Of a stretch of 64,000 nucleotides of DNA, positions 35,123 through 42,752 are shown piece after piece (the stretch's first letter is position 1; each line of letters starts with the position of its first letter). Both the position numbers and the translations under genes were made by a program. The DNA is from Plantactinospora soyae (GTDB lineage: Bacteria > Actinomycetota > Actinomycetes > Mycobacteriales > Micromonosporaceae): NCBI RefSeq assembly GCF_014874095.1, contig NZ_JADBEB010000001.1, forward strand, positions 5,890,001 to 5,954,000. The letters run 5' to 3'. The notes beneath the pieces were generated by a model. That model was not told the origin of the DNA and ran no database searches. It worked only from the letters and a program-made list of their open reading frames with translations.

Positions 35123-36279
35123 TGGTGCACCTCCCGGGTTGTCACCGCGCCTGCGTCGGCACGGGCGCGCCGGAACACCGCGGCCGTCAGGAACTGCCCG
35201 TCCCTCTGTTCCACGGTCAACTCGCCTCCGTCGCCTGCCACCCGTTGTCTGAGGGCGGAGAGTCCCCGAAGTTCGGGAAGTGGGCCCTCCGGTACGCCGT
35301 CGTTGACGATGGTGATGCCGGACCCGGACAGGGTGATCCGTACCTGCGTGGCTTGTGCGTGTCGCAGGATGTTGGTCGTCGTCTCGCGCAGGACCTGGCC
35401 GAGCAGTTCGCTGGTGTGGGTGTCGACCTCGCCCGCGCGGTGAATGCGCACGCGGATGCCGGCGGCCTGATAGAGATTCTTCGCGTTCTCCAGCTCCGCG
35501 GACAGGTTGAGCCGTCGCTGGGCGTAGGCGAGTTCCTTGGTCGCGGTGATGGTGTCGCTGACCAGGGCGTAGATCTCCCGCAGTTCCTCCTCCGCTCGGT
35601 CGGCGTCGCTGCGCACCAGCCTCTGCGCCAGGGCGGTCTTCAGCTTCACCACATGCAGTGTGTGGCCCTGGATGTCGTGCAGGTCGCTGGCGAACCGGAC
35701 ACGTTCCCGGATGACTGCCAGTTCCGCCTCGCGTGCGCGGGACTCCTCCAGATCCTTGACGACGTCGTAGAACCGCTTGTTGGGAAACATGAGGCCCGTT
35801 ATCACCACGGCGACGCCCGTGGGGATGAGGACGTAGTGCAGGAGGACGCCGCGTACGTCGTCGTGTGACACCAGCAGCCGCGACGCGCCCACCACGGCGA
35901 TGTAGGCAGGCAGTGCGATGGCTGCCGTACCTCGGTAGCGCGTTAGCAGGGGGATGGTGAGAGAGCCCACGACGGCAAGGCCATAGGAGGCATTGGGGCT
36001 GCCGGTCAGCAGGGCTCCGGAGGGCCACACGGCCGCCGTGACAATCAGGCAGGGGAGTGCCACCCGGGCGATGTCGTTCGCTGCCCACCGGACGAAGGCC
36101 ACCAGGGCCGCCGCCACGCCCAGGGTCAGGAGGGTCGCCTCCCACCAGGTCCGGGCGTCGACCGCCACCACCAGGGCCCCGCCGACGACGAGCGGCGGAA
36201 GCAACATGGTGAGGTTGAGCCTGCGCAGCCGGTCCGGTGTCGAATCGGGGCTCTCGGACGTCGTGGATGTCGGGCTCAC
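35119..36279 (-). CDS. DesK-like sensor histidine kinase
   Basis: A 386-residue sensor kinase of the HisKA_3 class. Five to six hydrophobic segments (residues 25-165) form the membrane sensor, followed by a coiled linker and the dimerisation box RFASDLHDIQGHTLHVVKLK with phospho-acceptor His201, the exact form found in DesK-like kinases of actinomycetes. The HATPase domain contains ETTTNILRHAQA (N-box) and GLSALRQRV. The start is GTG at 36279. It overlaps its response-regulator gene. The neighbouring genes give no clear target. Confidence 0.92.
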   Translation of the reverse strand: MSPTSTTSESPDSTPDRLRRLNLTMLLPPLVVGGALVVAVDARTWWEATLLTLGVAAALVAFVRWAANDIARVALPCLIVTAAVWPSGALLTGSPNASYGLAVVGSLTIPLLTRYRGTAAIALPAYIAVVGASRLLVSHDDVRGVLLHYVLIPTGVAVVITGLMFPNKRFYDVVKDLEESRAREAELAVIRERVRFASDLHDIQGHTLHVVKLKTALAQRLVRSDADRAEEELREIYALVSDTITATKELAYAQRRLNLSAELENAKNLYQAAGIRVRIHRAGEVDTHTSELLGQVLRETTTNILRHAQATQVRITLSGSGITIVNDGVPEGPLPELRGLSALRQRVAGDGGELTVEQRDGQFLTAAVFRRARADAGAVTTREVHQ

Positions 36280-36592
36280 CGGTCGTTCGCCGGCCAGGAT
36301 CTCAAAACGCGAGGGTAGAGGCCGGACCTGTCAACGGTCAGCGGAATGCGCAGCGGTCGGGCGTCCATGTACGGCTCTCTCGGGGTTGAACTGCGGAGTC
36401 TGCTCCCCAGTATTCGTCCCGCTCCGTGACGGCCACCAGTGACACTGCGTCATGGTTCTAACCGCAGGCAGGTCACGGCGAAGTGATGACGTGCCCGCAC
36501 TGACCGGCGGGCGCGGCACCCGCTGTGATGGCCAACGCCGTCTCCTGAGTGCGGTCCCGCCCGGTATGGCACCGGGCGGGACCGCTGTGGGT
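36280..36592. other. Intergenic region with terminator
   Basis: Between the kinase start and the protease stop. Apart from the hairpin at 36551-36585 I see no gene or motif; the kinase promoter should be here. Confidence 0.4.
36551..36585 (-). terminator. Terminator of the protease gene, 14-bp perfect stem
   Basis: GCGGTCCCGCCCGG (36551-36564) pairs exactly with CCGGGCGGGACCGC (36572-36585) around TATGGCA, just downstream of the S8 protease stop. Confidence 0.75.
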
Positions 36593-37930
36593 TCAGGAGG
36601 AGGGCACGTAGAGCATCCGGCTGGTCGTGTTCGGCCGGGTGTTGAAGACCACGCCTGAGGTGGCGTTGGCGAGCACCTGGGCGTGCACCTGCGCCGGACT
36701 CCAGGTCGGATTCCCGGCCAGGATCAACGCGGCGGCGCCGGCCACGTGCGGGGCGGCCATCGAGGTACCGGTCTTGCTGGCCACCGCAGTGTCGTTGAGG
36801 TGACCGGCGGAGAGGATGTCCTGCCCGGGGGCGAACAGGTCCACGCACGGGCCGTGGTTGCTCAGCCAGGCGGCGCCGTCGTCCGGCCAGGTGTACCCGA
36901 CGGTGAGCACCGCCGGGATGAAGGCGGGCGTCTTCTCACAGGCGTCCCTGCCATCGTTGCCAGCGGAGGCGACGACGGTCACCCCGGAGTTGATCAGCCC
37001 GTTGGTCGCGGCCTCGTACGCGCCAGGGGTGAGCGAAACCGATCGGCCGAAGCTCATGTTCGCCACGGCGGGACGTTGCGCGTTCGCGGTGACCCAGTCG
37101 ATCGCCTGGGTGGTCGAGGCGATGTCACCGGTGGCGTCGCAGGCAAAGATGCGTACCGCGACCAGGGTGACGTTCTTTGCCACTCCGTACGTCGTGCCGC
37201 CCAACGAGCCGGCGACGTGGCTGCCGTGCCCGTAGCAGTCGTCGGCGGTCCCGCCGTCCACCACGTCGATGCCGTTGACGACCCGGCCGCCGAAGTCCTG
37301 ATGGGTGAAACGGATGCCGGAGTCCAGGACGTAGGCGCGCACGCCCGAACCGCCCGAGGACGGGTAACTGAACGAGTTGTTCAGCGGCAGGTTGCGCTGA
37401 TCCACCCGGTCCAGCCCCCACGACGGCGGATTTGGCTGCGTGCCGAGCGGTGTGACGGATGCGGCGCTGCCTTCCAAGCGCACCCGACGGTTCTGCTCCA
37501 CGAAGGCCACCGACTCGTCGGCGGCGATCCGCTGGGCCGCCGCCTCGCTGGCCTCGATCGTGAACCCGCGCAGTGCGGCGGAATATCGGTGCCCCACCGT
37601 TCCTCCGTGCCGGTCGGTGAGCGACCGCGCCGTACGTTCCACCGCGGCTCGGGCCACCCGCTGATCCGATGTGGACGGCGTGCCGCCCGGCACCCGGTCA
37701 CCTTCCGTCAGCACGCCGCTGCCCTTGAGTACGACGCTGTCCTTCAGTACGACGATGTAGCTGCCCAGCACGGCGGCTGGCTCGCCGGCACCGAGGATCG
37801 CACCCGGCGCGGCTGCCGCCGGTGGCGCGGCGCTGACGAGCGACGCCGTTCCGACCACGACGGCCATCGACATCGCGCCGACCAGACGCGAGATGTTGTA
37901 CCGGTGCAGATTGGCATGCGGATACCGCAT
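36593..37930 (-). CDS. Secreted S8 serine protease, proteinase K/aqualysin-like
   Basis: A 445-residue subtilase. Signal peptide to about residue 42, inhibitor I9 propeptide to about 150 (GSYIVVLKD at the start, AADESVAFVEQNR at the end), then the mature S8 domain beginning near PPSWGLDRVDQR. Catalytic triad Asp203 (VLDSGIR), His235 (CYGHGSHVAG) and Ser390 (GTSMAAPHVAG), with oxyanion Asn325 (AGND). Pairs of Cys fit the proteinase K branch. The ATG at 37930 has GGGAGG upstream and gives the signal peptide. The propeptide contains a short internal duplication (DSVVLKGSGVL). An extracellular scavenging protease; control may involve the neighbouring two-component system, but nothing shows this. 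Confidence 0.93.
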   Translation of the reverse strand: MRYPHANLHRYNISRLVGAMSMAVVVGTASLVSAAPPAAAAPGAILGAGEPAAVLGSYIVVLKDSVVLKGSGVLTEGDRVPGGTPSTSDQRVARAAVERTARSLTDRHGGTVGHRYSAALRGFTIEASEAAAQRIAADESVAFVEQNRRVRLEGSAASVTPLGTQPNPPSWGLDRVDQRNLPLNNSFSYPSSGGSGVRAYVLDSGIRFTHQDFGGRVVNGIDVVDGGTADDCYGHGSHVAGSLGGTTYGVAKNVTLVAVRIFACDATGDIASTTQAIDWVTANAQRPAVANMSFGRSVSLTPGAYEAATNGLINSGVTVVASAGNDGRDACEKTPAFIPAVLTVGYTWPDDGAAWLSNHGPCVDLFAPGQDILSAGHLNDTAVASKTGTSMAAPHVAGAAALILAGNPTWSPAQVHAQVLANATSGVVFNTRPNTTSRMLYVPSS

Positions 37931-38410
37931 CGACTGCCTCCCCGATCGATACCCCGTTGCGGTCCCCGTTGTCCCGCACCCCGACGGAGACATCGATCAC
38001 CGCCGAGATTATCCGGTGGCGGACCAGAATGCGCAGACGCGCCGATGGCGAGGCGGGGGTAGTGCTCTCGGTCAATGAGTGGATCTCAGCGACGCCGGTA
38101 CCCGCAACGGCAGCCGCGCCTTGACCTGCTTGCGTCGGGTCGCCGGCGACATCCGACGCCGGCTATGAAAGAGCAGGTCACGGCATCGAGATCTGGTCAG
38201 GCGACCCCTGGCGGCCACCGACTCCACGTCGACAACCGTGCCTGTGACCGGCTACGGCGCGGCCTGCGCTGGCAAGGCGTCCATCGTCCTGTAACACTGT
38301 CCCGGCGATCCGGCAGGCTCCCGCCAGTCCTGGCCCGATCCCAGCCGACACCTCACGGCGAAGGAATCAACGGTCAACAACAGTTCCACGTTCGGCTTCC
38401 AGCGGCGCAG
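37931..38410. other. Intergenic region upstream of protease gene
   Basis: About 480 bases. Open frames across it lack ribosome binding sites and family resemblance. It must contain the protease promoter; I recognise nothing else. Confidence 0.4.
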
Positions 38411-38686
38411 ATGGTGGCACTCGCCAGGCGGGTCCTGCTCGTCACGTTGATCGTCGTGGCGACGCTCTTCCTGGCCTGTCGGGTCGCTGTCGTCGGATCA
38501 CTGGAATACCACTTCGGCGCTGGGTTCGACGACCGACGGTTCGACGAGCTGGAGACGGAGTTTGATCGCGGGCAGGCGGCCTTCATCAAGGCCGAGGCCC
38601 GGCTGCGGGAGTTGGTGGCCGAGCCGCCGGAGTCTGGAGAAACCGTGCTTCCGTGGAAGCTTGACGAACGCATCGATGTCCGTTAG
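38411..38686 (+). CDS. Small single-pass membrane protein, hypothetical
   Basis: A possible 91-residue protein: one membrane helix at about residues 8-30 (VLLVTLIVVATLFLACRVAVV) and a polar, acidic/basic C-terminal part that could form a helix (FDELETEFDRGQAAFIKAEARLREL). I do not recognise it. The ATG has no good ribosome binding site and the open frame extends far upstream, so the start is uncertain. It precedes the secreted cyclophilin gene by 39 bases in the same direction and may be co-transcribed. Confidence 0.4.
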   Translation: MVALARRVLLVTLIVVATLFLACRVAVVGSLEYHFGAGFDDRRFDELETEFDRGQAAFIKAEARLRELVAEPPESGETVLPWKLDERIDVR

Positions 38687-38725
38687 ACCGTGCGGGAAGA
38701 CTCTTACCGGTCGATGGAGGACAAC

Positions 38726-39445
38726 GTGATCCCACGCCGCATCACCGTCACGGTGCTCGCCGCCGGCTTGCTCCTCGGCGCTGGCGCCACTCCGGCACCT
38801 GCCGCCGCCGCGCCGGCGGAGGTGACGAAGGGGCCCTGCCGGTACACCGAGACTCCGGACGATCCGGCGGCGCGACCGGTACCGCTGCCGCGCGATCCCC
38901 GGCACACCCCGGACCGTGGCACGGTGGCGACCACCCTGGTCACCAACCTCGGCCTCATTCCGCTTACCCTCGACCGCGCACAGGCGCCCTGCACCGTGCA
39001 GAGTTTCCTGCACCTGGCGGGGCACAGGTTCTACAACCGGACCATCTGCCACCGGCTCACCACGTACCCGACGCTGAAGGTGCTGCAGTGCGGCGACCCG
39101 ACGGGTACGGGTGAGGGTGGCCCTGGGTACCGGTACAAGGACGAACTGCCGACGGACCTGCCGCCCGCGCCCACCGACCCGACCGGCGCGCGGAAGGTCT
39201 ACGCGCGCGGGGTGCTCGCGATGGCCAACGCCGGGCCGGACACCAACGGCAGTCAGTTCTTCCTGGTCTTCGCCGACTCGGCACTGCGACCGGACTACAC
39301 GATCTTCGGCAGCGTGCGGCCACTCGGTCTGCGTACCCTCGACCGGATCGCCGCGGGCGGCGTGGCGCCGACGGCCGAGGATCCGGCCCCGGTCGACGGC
39401 GCCCCGGCCCTGCGCACGGAAATCTGCCTGGTGCCTCGCCTTTGA
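38726..39445 (+). CDS. Secreted cyclophilin-type peptidyl-prolyl isomerase
   Basis: A 239-residue cyclophilin with a signal peptide (hydrophobic LAAGLLLGAGATPAPAAAAPA). The catalytic domain shows YNRTICHRLT, LQCGDPTGTGEGGPGYRYKDE, GVLAMANAGPDTNGSQFFLVF and a DYTIFGSV strand, all classic. It would help folding or isomerise prolines outside the membrane. The GTG at 38726 has GGAGG five bases upstream; the in-frame ATG at 38714 contains that site in its own codons and is less likely. The expected FHR motif with the catalytic Arg appears as CHR, a minor change seen in actinobacterial members. Confidence 0.9.
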   Translation: MIPRRITVTVLAAGLLLGAGATPAPAAAAPAEVTKGPCRYTETPDDPAARPVPLPRDPRHTPDRGTVATTLVTNLGLIPLTLDRAQAPCTVQSFLHLAGHRFYNRTICHRLTTYPTLKVLQCGDPTGTGEGGPGYRYKDELPTDLPPAPTDPTGARKVYARGVLAMANAGPDTNGSQFFLVFADSALRPDYTIFGSVRPLGLRTLDRIAAGGVAPTAEDPAPVDGAPALRTEICLVPRL

Positions 39446-39635
39446 ACGTTGATCGGGTAACCGCCGTCCGGGGCCAGCCGGCCCCGGACGTCACGCACCA
39501 CCCGGCGGCGGGCGGGCGCGGGTTCGGGGCGGTTCGCCGGGCGGCCGTCGGCGTCGGATCGGCGTAGCCGCCCGGCGTGGCCACGAGAGGTCCCGAAGGA
39601 GCCGCGAGGCAGGGCGCCGATCGGCGGCGGTGGCC

Positions 39636-39846
39636 TCAGGCCCGGTAGGGGTGCGCTGCCCGGGCGTCGCGCAGCACCCGCGCCCACCAGGTGATCTGGT
39701 CCAGCAGCGCCTTCGCCGCCTGGTTGACCGGCCGCTGTCCAACGGCTCGCCCCGATCGTCGAACTTGCCGTGGCGCATTGGGAAGCTGACCGTCTCGCGG
39801 ACGGTCACGGTGTGCAGTTCGCCGAAGACCACCCGAAGCCTGGTTA
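39636..39846 (-). pseudogene. 3' fragment of an NAD(P)H-dependent FMN reductase gene
   Basis: On the minus strand LRVVFGELHTVTVRETVSFP and FDDRGEPL are followed, after a one-base frame change, by PVNQAAKALLDQITWWARV and a natural end PYRA-stop. Together these look like the C-terminus of an NADPH-dependent FMN reductase. The 5' part is missing and replaced by unrelated sequence, so it is a truncated, frameshifted remnant. Confidence 0.55.
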
Positions 39847-39985
39847 CACGCGCGGGCTCGACATCACGCTCTGGGGCATGACGGCCATGGCCGCGGCCAC
39901 CGTGCTGCTGGTCGCGCCGCTGCTGCATCGCCGCCGGTCCGCCCCGGCGCCGTTGACACCGGCGGAGCCGGTGGGCCGTTCCTGA
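39841..39985 (+). pseudogene. 3' fragment of a membrane transporter gene (possibly MFS)
   Basis: On the plus strand GYTRGLDITLWG leads into one hydrophobic helix and the basic tail LLHRRRSAP, ending at TGA 39985. It resembles the last helix of an MFS-type exporter, but only about 45 residues remain and no upstream gene body exists. The junction with the FMN reductase remnant at about 39841 looks like a deletion or rearrangement point. A hairpin follows at 39998. Confidence 0.35.
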
Positions 39986-39997
39986 CGACGCCGAAAG

Positions 39998-40024
39998 GGG
40001 ACGGCAGGCGTTGCCCGCCGTCCC
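39998..40024 (+). terminator. Terminator-like hairpin after remnant
   Basis: GGGACGGC (39998-40005) pairs with GCCGTCCC (40017-40024), followed by TT. Probably the original terminator of the lost gene. Confidence 0.5.
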
Positions 40025-40044
40025 TTCGCTTCCCGCCGGACCGG

Positions 40045-40216
40045 TCAGGGCACCACCGCGAACTGGGCCACGGCCAGTCGGAACGGGCGTTGCTTGGCAC
40101 GCTCGGCGTCGTGCTCCATCGCCTCGACGAGTTCGACCAGCCGCCGGGCCGAGGACAGCATGTCCCGGCCGAACGGGGTCAGTGTGACGTTTCGCGACGA
40201 CCGGTCGAATCTGTCT
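40045..40216 (-). pseudogene. Fragment of a LysR-type regulator gene
   Basis: On the minus strand FDRSSRNVTLTPFGRDML and ARRLVELVEAMEHDAERA match the end of the LysR winged-helix domain and its linker helix. The first about 35 residues of the helix-turn-helix are missing and the frame ends at TGA 40045 shortly after the linker, so no effector domain exists. A remnant. Confidence 0.5.
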
Positions 40217-40336
40217 TGGACAGCATGTAGTGCCGGATGCCAGACTGCCTTCTGCCCGACCTAGCCCAACTCTTCGGGTAGATAGCGGTTTGCCAGTAAT
40301 GGGGCTTTCAGTACTCGTTCCAGTGGAGGGAAGACC

Positions 40337-41296
40337 ATGACGTCACGACAACCGGCCGTCACCCGCCGCGCTCTTCTCGGGGCTATGGCACTCGTGCCGT
40401 TGGCCGGATGCGCGGAGGGCGGGCGGACAGCGACACGACCGTCGGCTGGAGCGTCCCCTTCACCTTCCCCTTCCACCACCGTGCCTGCCCACCACGGTCA
40501 ACTGGTCGAGCTGGAACGGAAGTTCGACGCACGCCTGGGGGTGTATGCCCTCGCCACCGGCACCGGGGCCACCATCGCCCACCGGGCGGACGAACGGTTC
40601 GCCTTCTGCTCGACGTTCAAAGGACTGGCGGCAGCGGCGGTCCTGCACCGCAATCCGCTCACGCGCCTGGACAAGGTCGTCAGGTACGCCGAAGGCGACC
40701 TGATGAAGAGCGCCGCCATCACCAGGCGGCATGTGGCCACCGGAATGACGATCCGACAACTCTGCGATGCCGCGGTCCGTTACAGCGACGGAACGGCCGG
40801 CAACCTCCTGCTCCGCGATCTCGGCGGGCCTGCCCAGTTCACGGCGTACGTGCGTAGCCTCGGCGACACGGTCACGAGGATGGACCGGATCGAGCCGACG
40901 ATCACGGAAGCCACCCCGGGAGATCCCCGCGACACCACCTCGCCTCGGGCATTCGGTACGAATTACCAGCAGATCCTGCTGGGGGACGCCCTGCCGGCGG
41001 ACAAGCGTGCCCTCCTCCGCGACCTGCTGGAACGCAACGCCACCGCTGCTGGCGCGCAGCGTATTCGGGCTGGCGTGCCACGGGGATGGACCGTCGCGGA
41101 CAAGACCGGGACCGGCGACTACGGCACCGTCAACGACATAGCAGTGGTGTGGCCTCCGAATGCCGCGCCACTCGTGATCGCGATCATGTCCAGTAAGGCC
41201 ACCAAGGACGCCAGGTACGATCAGGCCCTCCTCGCCGAGGCCGCCGCATATGTAGTGGCCAGCCTCATGGAACAGGCAGGGCCGGCTGCCGGCTGA
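40337..41296 (+). CDS. Class A beta-lactamase, Tat/lipoprotein signal
   Basis: A 319-residue class A beta-lactamase hydrolysing beta-lactams with an active-site serine. The N-terminus combines a twin Arg (TRRALLG) with a lipobox LAGC (Cys25), so it is probably a Tat-exported lipoprotein; residues 35-50 are a Ser/Pro-rich linker. Active site: Ser92-Thr-Phe-Lys95, Ser150-Asp-Gly152 (SDN loop with Gly, common in actinomycetes), Glu186 in IEPTIT (Glu166 in standard numbering, with Thr in place of Asn170), and Lys256-Thr-Gly. GGAGGGAAG precedes the ATG. The change at position 170 may affect deacylation. Located in the decay zone, but intact. Confidence 0.92.
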   Translation: MTSRQPAVTRRALLGAMALVPLAGCAEGGRTATRPSAGASPSPSPSTTVPAHHGQLVELERKFDARLGVYALATGTGATIAHRADERFAFCSTFKGLAAAAVLHRNPLTRLDKVVRYAEGDLMKSAAITRRHVATGMTIRQLCDAAVRYSDGTAGNLLLRDLGGPAQFTAYVRSLGDTVTRMDRIEPTITEATPGDPRDTTSPRAFGTNYQQILLGDALPADKRALLRDLLERNATAAGAQRIRAGVPRGWTVADKTGTGDYGTVNDIAVVWPPNAAPLVIAIMSSKATKDARYDQALLAEAAAYVVASLMEQAGPAAG

Positions 41297-41369
41297 CGCC
41301 TACCCGGCGGCGACGCAGCCCCGCAACGCGTCTGCCTCGGCCCCGGCAGGAAAGGAAGATCCAACCGAG

Positions 41370-41813
41370 ATGGGCATCGTCGCGAGCTCTCTTCTGATCG
41401 CCGTACCCGCCCTACTCGTGCTGTGGCTCTGGGTCAGACCGCTGCTCATCGGCCGGTGGAAGACCCCAGGCTGGTTCATCGGAACAGCCGGGTTCTGCGT
41501 CGTCGCCGCCGCCGTCACGTGGTTCATCGGCGCCTTCGCGGGTACCTCGCTGGACCCGGAAGAGTCCTGCCACACGGCCGGCGTTGTCTACGACAGCGCC
41601 TACCGCTCCGCCAATTGGCAGGAACCTTCGCGACTCTTCCCCCTGCACAACAGGTGTAACGCCACCTACGACCTGGTCCCGGTATGGATCAACCCGGCCC
41701 TGGTGCTCCTGCTCCTGCTGGCCACGACCTGCGTGGGCGTGGCCGTCCGGCTGGCAGTCGCAGCCCGACGAACCACGAAGGCAGAGCGTGAACGCGTCCA
41801 TCGTCAACGGTAG
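41370..41813 (+). CDS. Small membrane protein, hypothetical
   Basis: A 147-residue protein with three hydrophobic segments (about residues 4-24, 38-58 and 108-130). The stretch between the second and third holds two Cys (EESCHTAG and HNRCNATYD) on the same face, which could form an extracytoplasmic disulfide. I do not recognise the family. It lies 73 bases after the beta-lactamase gene in the same direction, with AGGAAAGGAAG upstream, so it may be co-transcribed. Confidence 0.65.
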   Translation: MGIVASSLLIAVPALLVLWLWVRPLLIGRWKTPGWFIGTAGFCVVAAAVTWFIGAFAGTSLDPEESCHTAGVVYDSAYRSANWQEPSRLFPLHNRCNATYDLVPVWINPALVLLLLLATTCVGVAVRLAVAARRTTKAERERVHRQR

Positions 41814-41915
41814 CCATCGGTGGCTCAGTCAAGGCACGGCGCACGGACGGAGGACCTTATCTGCACTTCACCCGATCGGTTGAACGCTTGCGCTGCGTAG
41901 GGCTGTTGTGCGGCT

Positions 41916-42505
41916 GTGCCTGTTGAGTTCCTGTCTGATGACCAGGCGCGGCCGCGTACGAGCGGTTCGTCGGCGATCTGAGCCGGTCGGAGTTGGGGGG
42001 CTTCTTCCTGCTCGACAGCACCGCATCGGACCTGATCGCGAACAAGCGCGGTGAGCACAACCGGCTCGGGGTGGCGGTGCAGATCGGGACGGTGCGGTAT
42101 CTGGGCCACTTCCTGACCGAGGATCCCCTGGAGGTTCCCTGGTCGGCGGTGGAGCACGTGGCCGGGCAGTTGGACGTCGCGGACCCGTCGGTGATCAAGC
42201 AGGTACACCGAGCGGTCGAAGACGGTGTATGAGCACGTGTGGGAGATCAGCGCCGCGTACGGGTACCGGGACTTCGCCGACTCGGGGGGTGCTGGAGTTC
42301 GTGAGTGCCCGGGCGTTGATTCATGCCGAGGGCGCGGTGGCGTTGTTCGAGCAGGCCAAGGCGTGGCTGCGTCGGGAGCGGGTGCTGCTGCCCGGGGTCA
42401 GTGTGCTCTGGCTCGGCTGGTTTCGACGGTGCGGGAGGCTGCGGACCAGCGCATGTACCAGACCCTCGCGGAGGCCGACCCATATGAGACAGCGTTGCCG
42501 TAGGT
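41916..42505 (+). pseudogene. Decayed Tn3-family transposase, N-terminal fragment
   Basis: Read across frames, the DNA gives the DUF4158 N-domain of Tn3-family TnpA: PVEFLSDDQAR, then (after a shift near 41953) ERFVGDLSRSELGGFFLLD, IANKRGEHNRLGVAVQIGTVRYLG, PLEVPWSAVEHVAGQL, then shifts near 42207, 42285 and 42410 leading through YEHVWEISAAYGYRDFADSG, AWLRRERVLLPGV and LVSTVREAADQRMYQTL. It stops at about 42505, before any catalytic DDE region. At least four frameshifts and a 3' truncation make this an old remnant; no terminal inverted repeats were found. Confidence 0.75.
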
Positions 42506-42752
42506 CGGCCTCTCGGGAGGGCGCGCACCGGACCCGTCTCGCTTACCGATCGGCTAACGGAACACCACTGGACTCCCGCGCGGGATGCGACTGTCACCCG
42601 GCCGGGGGACGGCGTCCTGCTCCCAAAGCTGTCTCAAACCCCGGTGCAGCTGTGAGCTAGATCATGGTTGAGGTTGACCTTGGGTCAGGGTGGAAGCTCG
42701 GCGCAGCGGCGCGACGCCGACCCGGACATAAGAACTTCGAAGGGCAACCACC
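42506..42752. other. Intergenic region with MerR-type operator candidate
   Basis: Between the transposase remnant and the serine hydrolase gene. Apart from the dyad at 42675-42687 and the ribosome binding site GAAGGG before 42753, nothing recognised. Confidence 0.4.
42675..42687 (+). promoter_or_regulatory. MerR-type operator candidate
   Basis: TGACCTTGGGTCA, a dyad with 5-bp perfect arms, preceded by GGTTGAGGT. It lies 66 bases upstream of the serine hydrolase ATG. Dyads of this sort between -35 and -10 are used by MerR-family proteins, and a MerR gene follows the hydrolase. Confidence 0.4.

Noticed and set aside
34520-36145. A 541-residue frame extending the DesR-like regulator upstream
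   Set aside because: Family similarity begins at the GTG at 35122; upstream of that it overlaps the kinase gene in another frame.
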